Source of the DNA: Nematopogon swammerdamellus
Lineage: Eukaryota; Arthropoda; Insecta; Lepidoptera; Adelidae
NCBI GenBank assembly: GCA_946902875.1
Contig: OX336342.1
Span: 12,207,523-12,271,522, forward strand
Length of the DNA stretch: 64,000 nt
Reading direction: 5' to 3'
Shown: positions 55,177 to 64,000 of the stretch, piece by piece
How positions within the stretch are numbered: the stretch's first letter is position 1
Layout of the letters: every line of letters begins with the position of its first letter
Notes under the pieces: model-generated
Told to the model about the DNA's origin: nothing
The model's database searches: none
What the model saw: the letters and a program-made list of their open reading frames with translations, nothing else
Program-made: the position numbers and the translations under genes

Positions 55177-57595
55177 AAAAAAAGTGGCCGCCATTTTGAA
55201 CTTTTTAGTTACTGGACCGATTGCTTTCAAAATCGATATCTGGGTGTACGTGTGGGCTCTGATTACGAATCTGTAGTAAAAATTTAAAAAAAGTGGCCGC
55301 CATTTTGATTTTTTTAGATAGTGGACCGATTGCTTTCAAAATCGATATCTGGGTGTATGTGTGGGCTCTGAATACGAATCCGTTGTCAAAATGTAAAAAA
55401 AGTGGCCGCCATTTTGAACTTTTTAGTTACTGTACCGATTGCTTTCAAAATCGATATCTGGGTGTATGTGTGGGCTCTGAATACGAATCTGTAGTAAAAA
55501 TAAAAAAAAGTGACCGCCATTTTGAACTTTTTAGTTACTGGACCGATTGCTTTCAAAATCGATATCTGGGTGTCTGTGTGGGCTCTGAATACGAATCCGT
55601 TGTCAAAATGTAAAAAAAGTGGCCGCCATTTTGAACTTTTTAGTTACTGGACCGATTGCTTTCAAAATCGATATCTGGGTGTCTGTGTGGGCTCTGAATA
55701 CGAATCCGTTGTCAAAATGTAAAAAAAGTGGCTGCCATTTTGAACTTTTTAGTTACTGGACCGATTGCTTTCAAAATCGATATCTGGGTGTATGTGTGGG
55801 CTCTGAATACGAATCTGTAGTAAAAATTTAAAAAAATTGGCCGCCATTTTAAACTTTTTAGTTACTGGACCGATTGCTTTCAAAATCGCTATCTGGGTGT
55901 ATGTGTGGGCTCTGAATACGAATCTGTAGTCAAAATTTAAAAAAAAAGTGGCCGCCATTTTGAACTTTTTAGTTACTGGAACGATTGCTTTCAAAATCGA
56001 TATCTGGGTGTCTGTGTGGGCTTTGAATACGAATCCGTTGTCAAAATGTTAAAAAAGTGGCCGCCATTTTGAACTTTTTAGTTACTGGACCGATTGCTTT
56101 CAAAATCGATATCTGGGTGTCTGTGTTGGCTCTGAATACGAATCCGATGTCAAAATGTAAAAAAAGTGGCCGCCATTTTGAACTTTTTAGTTACTGGACC
56201 GATTGCTTTCAAAATCGATATCTGGGTGTATGTGTGGGCTCTGAATACGAATCTGTAGTAAAAATTTTAAAAAAGTAGCCGCCATTTTGAACTTTTTAGT
56301 TACTGGACCGATTGCTTTCAATATCGCTATCTGGGTGTATGTGTGGGCTCTGAATACGAATCTGTAGTAAAAATTAAAAAAAAGTGGCCGCCATTTTGAA
56401 CTTTTTAGTTACTGGACCGATTGCTTTCAAAATCGATATCTGGGTGTCTGTGTGGGCTCTGAATACGAATCTGTTGTCAAAATGTAAAAAAAGTGGCCGC
56501 CATTTTGAACTTTTTAGTTACTGGACCGATTGCTTTCAAAATCGATATCTGGGTGTCTGTGTGGGCTCTGAATACGAATCCGTTGTCAAAATGTAAAAAA
56601 AGTGGCCGCAATTTTGAACTTTTTAGTTACTGGACCGATTGCTTTCAAAATCGATATCTGGGTGTATGTGTGGGCTCTGAATACGAATCTGTAGTAAAAA
56701 TTTAAAAAAAGTGGCCGCCATTTTGAACTTTTTACTTACTGGACCGATTGCTTTCAAAATCGCTATCTGGGTATATGTGTGGGCTCTGAATACGAATCTG
56801 TAGTCAAAATTAAAAAAAAGTGGCTGCCATTTTGAACTTTTTAGTTACTGGACCGATTGCTTTCAAAATCGATATCTAGGTGTCTGTGTGGGCTCTGAAT
56901 ACGAATCCGTTGTCAAAATGTAAAAAAAGTGGCCGCCATTTTGAACTTTTTAGTTACTGGACCGATTGCTTTCAAAATCGATATCTGGGTGTATGTGTGG
57001 GCTCTGAATACGAATCTGTAGTAAAAATTTAAAAAAAGTGGCCGCCATTTTGAACTTTTTAGTTACTGGACCGATTGCTTTCAAAATCGCTATCTGGGTG
57101 TATATGTGGGCTCTGAATACGAATCTGTAGTCAAAATTTAAAAAAAGTGGCCGCCATTTTGAACTTTTTAGTTACTGGACCGATTGCTTTCAAAATCGAT
57201 ATCTGGGTGTCTGTGTGGGCTCTGAATACGAATCCGTTGTCAAAATGTAAAAAAAGTGGCCGCCATTTTGAACTTTTTAGTTACTGGACCGATTGCTTTC
57301 AAAATCGATATCTGGGTGTATGTGTGGGCTCTGAATACGAATCTGTAGTAAAAATTTAAAAAAAGTAGCCGCCATTTTGAACTTTTTAGTTACTGGACCG
57401 AATGCTTTCAATATCGCTATCTGGGTGTATGTGTGGGCTCTGAATACGAATCTGTAGTCAAAATTTAAAAAAAGTGGCCGCCATTTTGAACTTTTTAGTT
57501 ACTGGACCGATTGCTTTCAAAATCGATATCTGGGTGTCTGTGTGGGCTCTGAATACGAATCCGTTGTCAAAATGTAAAAAAAGTGGCCGCCATTT
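55177..57595 (+). repeat. 109-bp satellite, forward arm (about 22 units)
   Basis: A monomer of about 109 bp, GTGGCCGCCATTTTGAACTT, TTTAGTTACTGGACCGATTG, CTTTCAAAATCGATATCTGG, GTGTCTGTGTGGGCTCTGAA, TACGAATCCGTTGTCAAAAT and GTAAAAAAA, is repeated head to tail. Unit starts (GCCATTTTG core) fall at about 55187, 55298, 55406 and so on to 57479, with a broken last unit at 57587. Three variants (A, B, C) recur in order, giving a higher-order repeat. Because 109 is not a multiple of 3, frames run through two units and stop in the next; these frames start with GTG and are not proteins. Confidence 0.97.
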
Positions 57596-57628
57596 TAAAT
57601 AATAATATAATAACCGCCATAGTAACTA
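57596..57628. other. Centre of the satellite palindrome
   Basis: A short AT-rich spacer (AATAATAATATAATAACCGC) separates the forward and inverted arms. It contains a degenerate CCGCCATAGTAACTAG that resembles a shortened monomer, suggesting the junction arose by rearrangement within the array. Confidence 0.85.
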
Positions 57629-58893
57629 GAAAGTTCAAAATGGCGGCCACTTTTTTAAATTTTGATAACGGATTCGTATTCAGAGCCCACACCGACACCC
57701 AGATATCGATTTTGAAAGCAATCGGTCCAGTAACTAAAAAGTTCAAAATGGCGGCCACTTTTTTAAATTTTTACAACGGATTCGTATTCAGAGCCCACAC
57801 GGACAGCCACATATCGATTTTGAAAGCAATCGGTCCAGTAACTAAAAAGTTCAAAATGGCGGCCAGTTTTTTTTAATTTTGACAACGGATTCGTATTCAG
57901 AGCCCACACGGACACCCAGATATCGATTTTGAAAGCAATCGGTCCAGTAACTAAAAAGTTCAAAATGGCGGCCACTTTTATAAAATTTTGACAACGGATT
58001 CGTATTCAGAGCCCACACAGACACCCAGATATCGATTTTGAAAGCAATCGGTCCAGGAACTAAAAAGTTCAAAATGGCGGAAACTTTTTTAAATTTTGAC
58101 AACGGATTCGTGTTCAGAACCTACACAGACACCCAGATATCGATTTTGAAAGCAATCGGTTCAGTAACTTAAAAGTTCAAAATGGCGGTCACTTTTTTTT
58201 AATTTTGACAACGGATTCGTATTCAGAGCCCGCACGGACACCCAGATATCGATTTTGAAAGCAATCGGTCCAGTAACTAAAAAGTTCAAAATGGCGGCCA
58301 CTTTTATAAAATTTTGACAACGGATTCGTATTCAGAGCCCACACAGACACCCAGATATCGATTTTGAAAGCAATCGGTCCAGTAACTAAAAAGTTCAAAA
58401 TGGCGGCCACTTTTATAAAATTTTGACAACGGATTCGTATTCAGAGCCCACACAGACACCCAGATATCGATTTTGAAAGCAATCGGTCCAGTAACTAAAA
58501 AGTTCAAAATGGCGGCCACTTTTTTTGAATTTTGACAACGGATTCGTATTCAGAGCCCACACAGACACCCAGATATCGATTTTGAAAGCAATCGGTCCAG
58601 TAACTAAAAAGTTCAAAATGGCGACCACTTTTTTTAAATTTTGACAACGGATTCGTATTCAGAGCCCACACGGACACCCAGATATCGATTTTGAAAGCAA
58701 TCGGTCCAGTAACTAAAAAGTTCAAAATGGCGGCCACTTTTATAAAATTTTGACAACGGATTCGTATTCAGAGCCCACACAGACACCCAGATATCGATTT
58801 TGAAAGCAATCGGTCCAGTAACTAAAAAGTTCAAAATGGCGGTCACTTTTTTTGAATTTTGACAACGGATTCGTATTCAGGGCCCACACAGAC
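57629..58893 (-). repeat. 109-bp satellite, inverted arm (about 12 units)
   Basis: The same monomer in reverse orientation, with the CAAAATGGCGGC core recurring about every 109 bp from 57638 to 58835. Units here are all of the A type (CGATATC and CCGTTGTC variants); the B and C variants of the forward arm are missing. The last unit is cut after CCCACACAGACAC, where a 216-bp tandem repeat begins. Confidence 0.96.
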
Positions 58894-59325
58894 ACTTTTA
58901 TTATAAAATAACCGTCGGAGGACCTTGGTTGAAAATTGTAAAATTTAGTAGAACGGACAGACATGCATTTGTTACGGAACCCTACATTCATTTTAAAATA
59001 AATGTTAAATTTTGTAGAACGGACAGACATGCATTTGTTACGGAACCCTACATTCATTTTGCAGAACTTATTAGTAGAATGGACAGACATAAACGTGTTA
59101 CGGAACCCTACTTTTATTATAAAATAACCGTCGGAGGACCTTGGTTGAAAATTGTAAAATTTAGTAGAACGGACAGACATGCATTTGTTACGGAACCCTA
59201 CATTCATTTTGAAATAAATGTTAAATTTTGTAGAACGGACAGACATGCATTTGTTACGGAACCCTACATTCATTTTGCAGAACTTAGTAGAATGGACAGA
59301 CATAAACCTGTTACCGAACCCTACT
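58894..59325 (+). repeat. Two tandem copies of a 216-bp repeat built of shorter units
   Basis: The unit begins ACTTTTATTATAAAATAACC and GTCGGAGGACCTTGGTTG and contains three variants of a sub-repeat with GTAGAACGGACAGACATGCA and TTTGTTACGGAACCCTACAT. Copy 1 is 58894-59109 and copy 2 is 59110-59325. The TTACGGAACCCTA end resembles the GGTTCCG elements elsewhere in the window. Confidence 0.92.
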
Positions 59326-59505
59326 TAACAGTTGCACTCCGGGTGTGCCGGCAGATCCCGTGCCACTCTAACTTAACCCTTAATGCAATGACTTAAGGTT
59401 TCATTTTAAAAATGACGCTGACGCGATGTCGCGATTTCGAGTTATAAATTTTATACCCACCTAAAAAAGTGCCAAGCACCGCTAAAGAAATTTTCACTTA
59501 AAAAA
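59326..59505. other. Spacer after the tandem repeats
   Basis: Nothing specific recognised. Confidence 0.4.
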
Positions 59506-59637
59506 AAACAAGCAAACAAATAAACAAACAAATATACTTTCGCATTTATGATAAACAACATGATAGCAAACAAATAAACAAACAAATATACTTTCGCATT
59601 TATGATAAACAACATCGCATTTATTATAAACAACATC
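59506..59637. repeat. Duplicated 56-bp unit rich in AAACAAATAAAC
   Basis: AGCAAACAAATAAACAAACA, AATATACTTTCGCATTTATG and ATAAACAACAT occur twice in tandem, followed by a partial third. A similar AAACAAACAAACAAATATAC occurs at 9240-9260, so this is probably the A-rich tail of a retroposon that expanded. Confidence 0.85.
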
Positions 59638-60324
59638 CCCGTATACAATAATTGATTTCAAATTTCTTTTCAGTCTGTCAAATTTGCCTATCATGTGTAC
59701 GCGCCCGGTATGGCGCGCAGTCGTGCTCCTAATTCGCGGAATTAATGTATTTTTCACGTTTTAAGCGTTGTATTATCATTAAAATGACTTACCTATGAAA
59801 GGTTACGCCATCTTTTGTTATTCCTGATGATCTTGAGCTCTTTCGACACGTACGAACTGCACAACTCGCCATTTTGCGTAGTGCACATATACGTGTTCTT
59901 TGTCCCCAAGTCACATGTGCACTGACGTTCGATCCCGCAGACTATTATATTGTAAGAGCATAATGCACTAAGACGCGGCTAATTTTCCCATATAATAGCG
60001 CTCGACGGTTGCCACTCCCGTATGTATGCTTGGTGGTATAAACGTACAAATGCCATTCGTTACCAACCAATCAGTGGCGCGATACCGCCCGATACCACCC
60101 AATCAGAGCGCGCGCCGTCCCCTCCGCTACCCATGGAGCTCGGCGACGCTGTTTCTCATATAAGCATTGGACAGTCTGACGTCCATACCTATTTAAATGT
60201 TCTTGACAATATGTATATCGTGGGATGAGATCGAGTCTTCAATTGCTGCCCACGACATTCTCAGTACCGGACCCAACCTGGAATATGTAGATTATAAGTA
60301 GGTATCTACATATATAACTTATAC
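59638..60324. other. Non-coding stretch with promoter-like motifs
   Basis: Two CCAAT boxes in similar context (CCAATCAGTGGCGC at 60067 and CCAATCAGAGCGCGC at 60099) are followed by CATATAAGC at 60157. Spacing to any initiator is not canonical. No gene is seen downstream. Confidence 0.35.
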
Positions 60325-60610
60325 GCACCACATACCGTATCCCGACAATAGGGGTAAGCAGAGTAATCGGTGTTGTGTTACAAGTATTCTGGTAAATTAC
60401 AGCACAACACCGACCACCACGTTTAGCAAAGTATTCGGACAAGAAAACTCAGATCAGGCAGCAAGTAAGGCCTGCTGCAAGACTCGGTGGAAACACCGTG
60501 CCAATGTGAGAGGTGGCTAGCCTATCGCCCTTATGCACGCATCTTGTCCTTATCCCTTAGTCGCCTTTTACGACATGCACGGGGAGAGATGCAGTGGGGC
60601 TATCCCCTTA
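60325..60610 (-). repeat. GATTACTCTGCT repeat, long copy
   Basis: ACCACATACCGTATCCCGAC, GGGGTAAGCAGAGTAATCGG, GCACAACACCGACCACCACG, TTAGTCGCCTTTTACGACAT and GCACGGGGAGAGATGCAGTG on the plus strand. It matches 41390-41705 in order and orientation. Confidence 0.72.
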
Positions 60611-60869
60611 TCCGTCTATATTTAAGGGGCAACCTGTTTCTAGGCATTCGCTTACTTGTATACGAATTCGGAAAGGTCGACGATCTCACAGCACAGACGA
60701 TGTAAACGAACTCGCTTTTGTCACAGTGTGCACAATATTTTTATTCGATATTCACGTGACAGTGATCCTATACAATGACGTATCATGTATTCTACTAGAC
60801 CTCTTACCCGGGCAACAGCCTTCGCTCCACCGCGGTGGAGTAACCATTACGCGGAAGGACCCTCTTGAG

Positions 60870-61045
60870 ACTAGTAGCTCGCGAGCGACCGAACGCGGCG
60901 GACGCGCCGTCCGCGCGCTCGCTGCCGTCCGTCTGCGGCTCGCATCGCGCCAGTCATTCTTATGCCCGGTTGTGTGTTGCGAATTGCGATATTGCAAAAA
61001 TCATACCAAAAATATTGGGAAAACTGATGGCATCTCATTTCATAG
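60870..61045 (+). promoter_or_regulatory. CpG island with candidate first exon
   Basis: 60870-60960 is CpG-dense (CGAACGCGGCGGACGCGCCG, CCGTCTGCGGCTCGCATCGC) in AT-rich surroundings. It is followed by GCGCCAGTCATTCTTATG (initiator-like CAGT) and then ATG at 61027 in CTGATGGCATC, open for 19 nt to a consensus donor ATAG/GTAAGTATC at 61046. This could be the start of a plus-strand gene whose next exon is outside the window. It is inference only; no homology can be assessed from six codons. Confidence 0.3.
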
Positions 61046-61071
61046 GTAAGTATCACTTCATTGTGATCTTA

Positions 61072-61578
61072 ATATATAAGGTCTTTCAAAATTAGTTAAT
61101 AGTACGCAAAGGGGGGGTTCTGCATCATATAGGGAGTAAAACCTATATAAATTTTTTTGGACCTTGGGCTTTTTTTATGTAAAATGTTTTGTATGTATTT
61201 AAATAAAAAAATATGTGGTTGATTTTTATAGCCTAATCGATTCATTTTCATAACAGTAACAAAAAAGTCTTCATTACCATTTTGATGTAACACGTGTAAG
61301 TTGGTAAAAAAAATCAAATTCTTTCTATTCCATACTAATAAAACTAAAATTGTGGTTTTCACAATTTCTGAAAGAAAGAGATCTATGTGTTGGAAGACTT
61401 TTTTGTTCCTGGCATGAAACTGAAACGATTAAGAAAAGAATTTTTTTTTTACATTTTACATTATTATAATTTTTTTTTTTTGTAAAAAAAAATCTTTGTT
61501 CCTCAAAAGTGATTTATTTACGATACAGAACCCCCCCTTAGCGTACTATTAACTAATTTTGAAAGACCTTATATATAA
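61072..61578. mobile_element. Young MITE with about 50-bp terminal inverted repeats
   Basis: The left end TATATAAGGTCTTTCAAAAT, TAGTTAATAGTACGC and AAGGGGGGGTTCTG is mirrored at the right end (61524-61578) with a single mismatch in about 50 bp. The total is about 507 bp. The outermost TATATA may be the target. The interior is A/T-rich without an open frame. The superfamily is not clear from the ends. Confidence 0.92.
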
Positions 61579-62123
61579 TATCTTGTTTTCCATGTGCTTA
61601 GAAATATTTGGTTCAACTGGCCAATTAGGGCTGTCACAACGCTACTTCAATTAGAAAATGTTGTACATTTTATGTATTGACCTAGCATTGCAATAACATA
61701 AGCATTATTTAATTAAACAAATAAATTAAACGCGCTCATTAGGGCTGCCACATATGAATGATTAGAAATAGAGTTCTGGGATATCATGTATGAAAGTAAA
61801 TAAATATGTATTAAACCACGTTAAAATATGAGACTGAATTGACCGCTAATTAGGGGTGTCGCTATTCTTTTTTTTTTTTTAATTAGTAAGTAATTGAGAA
61901 ATTTTCAAGAAAACATTTTTTTTACAAGGTTTCCACATCCTTCTAAGGGATCAATACGAGAAAGATGGATAAAAATAGTCCAAGATGATACATTGTTTAA
62001 GGGAAAGTGAAAATTTAAATTTGTGTAAAGTGAAATTTAAATTATTTTGTTTAAGTACGGAGGAAGAGTTATTTTAGTTGTGTTTGTGTGTGTAGTCCAA
62101 AGTATACCTAATGGTTTTTTTAG

Positions 62124-62156
<33 letters not shown>

Positions 62157-62311
62157 TTATAAATGCTGCACTCTTTATTTTATGTATGTTTGGTTTGGAG
62201 ATTTTAAGTTTAGTCCAAGGCCAAGACCGCAGTTAATAAATTCTTTATTATTAAGTTTAGTTTTTTAGATATTATTCTAGTTATTAAGTGTAGGTATTAT
62301 AAGAATACAAA
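61579..62311. other. AT-rich non-coding stretch with TA microsatellite
   Basis: Contains a TA dinucleotide run at about 62125-62152. Nothing else recognised. Confidence 0.5.
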
Positions 62312-62443
62312 ACGGCTTTACTCGCGGTCGAAATATGAGCTGTGTGGCTCGACGTTTCGGGCCAAACGTATGGCCCATCATCATGAGCACTCTGGCCGAA
62401 ATGTCGAGCCACACAGCTCGTATTTCGATAGTGAGTAAAGCCG
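62312..62443. repeat. Inverted-repeat element with about 57-bp arms
   Basis: ACGGCTTTACTCGCGGTCGA, AATATGAGCTGTGTGGCTCG and ACGTTTCGGGCCA is mirrored by TGGCCGAAATGTCGAGCCAC, ACAGCTCGTATTTCGATAG and TGAGTAAAGCCGT. The arms differ at several positions. The loop holds ATGGCCCATCATCATGAGCA. It is probably a fold-back MITE. Confidence 0.85.
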
Positions 62444-62921
62444 TTGTTACTTCTTAAAATGTCAAATAACCACGATAATTTAAAAACCCATATAAGTTTA
62501 GGTATGTATTTCAAGTTATTATAGTTCTGTATTTTAAGTTTAAATACATAAAAACGTTTTTTTCGATGAAATTCACTATCTGTTTTCTTCTATAATCCTT
62601 TAAAACGTCCCACTGCTAGGCACGGACTCTGCTCACTAACGTAGGAGGTATTGTTTTTATTGTTGTTGTTTTATTGTTTATTGAGTATTCTTATGGCAGT
62701 CATATTGCACTCGAACTTGTCACAATTTGTTATATCCGGTTCGATTACTCGTACATGGTGACCAGTGGAAATCAGAAGCAGTTTACACAAAAATACCTTT
62801 CATAGACCAGTGTGCACTAGTTACCTAACTTTATTTTTCTTCACCGGAGCGATCGTACCTATTCGTTATGAAATGCACGTATATCAATCTTTATCAAGGA
62901 AATAAATAAGTACATTAGTTA
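62444..62921. other. Non-coding stretch
   Basis: 62610-62640 (GTCCCACTGCTAGGCACGGA) resembles a common lepidopteran retroelement end. 62670-62750 is the partner of the repeat near 4290-4360. Confidence 0.4.
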
Positions 62922-62983
62922 GTGCCCGGGATTTGAACCCGCAACTTCTGCATTGAGAAGCGTTACCACTAGACTACGGGCAC
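62922..62983 (-). tRNA. tRNA-like sequence, probably a pseudogene or SINE head
   Basis: The minus strand begins GTGCCCGTAGTCTAGTGG and ends GCGGGTTCAAATCCCGGGCAC. The 7-bp acceptor pairing GTGCCCG/CGGGCAC, a D-arm A-box (TAGTCTAGTGG) and a T-arm B-box (GGTTCAAATCC) are present. The total is only 62 nt: the anticodon loop has six bases instead of seven, and the T-stem and acceptor overlap. It is therefore likely non-functional. Confidence 0.4.
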
Positions 62984-63414
62984 AATTAACCATAATACCT
63001 ACCCGTAAAATAATAAATCGAAAAATATATTTTTGGTAGACTAAGTGACAACCCTACGTATTCCAATGCACGTGTTGACTGACCGGCCGGGCCGGCCGGG
63101 CCGCTAGCCGCTAGTCGCTCGCTAGCTAGCCCCTCTCCCGCTCGCTTCCCGCCCCGCGCGGCTCAGCGTTCCGCCACCCCGCTACCTTACCTCATACCTC
63201 AGTTATTGGCCGTCATTTCTCTGTATTCTTTCTTCGTAGTGCTCACTCTATACATAAAATCTCTTTGATCCTATACCTGTTTGTTTCAGAGATTTCGTAT
63301 AATAGAAATACAAATATTCCTCCGTCACAGCCCTGACCTGATGACGAGGGCAGCGTTACTCGCTGAATGGCTGGGCTGATTTCCAATTTGAAACGAATAA
63401 TATTATCTACCTTT
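62984..63414. other. Non-coding stretch with a CpG-rich patch
   Basis: 63080-63180 is CpG-rich with short repeats (CCGGCCGGGCCGGCCGGGCC) followed by CCTCAGTTATTGG, which contains an initiator-like TCAGTT. No exon recognised. Confidence 0.35.
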
Positions 63415-64000
63415 TTTAGGGTTCCGTATATATACTACTAAGCCTACGTTGTCTGTTTGTCTATCCGGATGTCTGTCCTACCTTTAAAGGGTTGTATCTT
63501 TTGAACCGTAGCAGGTAACGGGTTATAATTTTTACACAATATGCATCATTGTGGCGGATATACGAACAAATAATAAAAAAAGGAAAATTATTAAATAGGG
63601 ACCCCCCATACTAGAAAGAAACCTGTATTTTTTGCAAGGGTTTTTTTTCCTATTGTAAAAACGGTAACTCTTAAAATATTTCAAGTTGGTAAAAACGGTG
63701 AAAACGTCAGACTTGGTGTGATTATAGCGCACATTCTAAAGTAAACTGAATGAAAGGTCGGTCGAAACGGCTATGTAAATATTTTGTGTTTTCCGTCCAG
63801 TTCAGTGTAGCCGGCACGATCGAAGGGAAGCACTGACGTGGCATCAAGTTCACCCGGTGTTATGGGCTGACATCACGGATTTTGTAGGTGATGTAGCCAA
63901 CCGTGTCAGTTTACATAAAAAAAAAAAAAGTAAAACAATAAATAATAATAAAAGCCGGCCAATTACGTGGTGGTACGGAACCCTCGGTGCGCAAGTCCGA
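63415..64000 (-). repeat. GGTTCCG element interrupted by a SINE, runs off the edge
   Basis: The left part 63415-63744 (TTTTTAGGGTTCCGTATATA, CTACTAAGCCTACGTTGTCT, TGAACCGTAGCAGGTAACGG) and right part 63934-64000 (CCGGCCAATTACGTGGTGGT, ACGGAACCCTCGGTGCGCAA) are the two sides of one element, as comparison with 37505-37868 shows. The SINE at 63745-63926 separates them. The last bases are cut by the window end. Confidence 0.78.
63745..63926 (+). mobile_element. 5'-truncated SINE with target duplication
   Basis: The SINE 3' half begins ACTGAATGAAAGGTCGGTCG and ends GTGTCAGTTTACAT plus poly(A). The target duplication AAAGTAA is at 63738-63744 and 63927-63933. It is inserted in the GGTTCCG element, so it is younger than it. 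Its last bases (GTTTACAT) are the closest match to the LINE X end. Confidence 0.88.

Noticed and set aside
55293..58846. Many overlapping 70-187 residue open frames of near-identical sequence on both strands
   Set aside because: They are read-through of the 109-bp satellite in two of three frames, mostly begin at GTG rather than ATG, and stop whenever the third frame is reached. No protein is implied.
55177..58893. CRISPR-like array of regular repeats
   Set aside because: Units are contiguous with no unique spacers, the array is inverted in the middle, and the surrounding DNA is eukaryotic.
58740..59396. 187- and 155-residue frames in the 216-bp tandem repeats
   Set aside because: They are products of repeated DNA on both strands; the sequence is a non-coding transposon end.

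Overview
This is AT-rich eukaryotic nuclear DNA, almost certainly from a moth or butterfly. The evidence is one split G-protein-coupled receptor gene with insect-type exons, many retrotransposon 3' ends of kinds common in Lepidoptera (RTE-like, jockey/CR1-like, a tRNA/5S-headed SINE), non-autonomous DNA transposons, and short runs of the insect telomere motif TTAGG. No prokaryotic gene organisation is present. Most open frames here are chance or transposon remnants.

The one host gene I can support is on the minus strand. Three exons, at 30211-30134, 16792-16561 and 13309-13198, join in phase and encode the extracellular N-terminus, TM1 and TM2 of a tachykinin-family receptor. It is closest to the natalisin receptor type (Drosophila TkR86C). 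Introns are about 13.3 kb and 3.25 kb. TM3-TM7 are not in the window and must lie beyond its left edge, so positions 1-13197 are read as intron 3. No other host protein gene could be supported. A few CpG-rich islands with promoter-like or splice-like signals (about 21 kb, 45.6 kb and 60.9 kb) are reported only as candidates.

Layout: 1-13 kb, presumed intron 3, with scattered SINE, RTE and LINE fragments. 13-30 kb, receptor exons and introns; intron 1 holds several LINE tails, two hAT-like MITEs with intact 8-bp target duplications, and a palindromic element at 21.3 kb. 30-55 kb, upstream flank rich in repeats; at 38.4-39.8 kb a terminal-inverted-repeat element encloses a second copy of a CpG-rich sequence found 1 kb away. 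55.2-58.9 kb, a 3.7-kb palindromic satellite of about 34 units of 109 bp, ordered in one arm as a higher-order repeat, with a YY1/Pho-like site in most units. 59-64 kb, a smaller tandem repeat, a CpG-rich candidate first exon, a young MITE, a tRNA-like relic, and a SINE inserted inside another repeat.

The most unusual items are the palindromic higher-order satellite, the SINE whose head combines tRNA-like and 5S rRNA promoter parts, its apparent sharing of a 3' tail with a LINE present here, and the terminal-inverted-repeat element that encloses a host-like sequence. All family names rest on recognition by eye; no database search was run.
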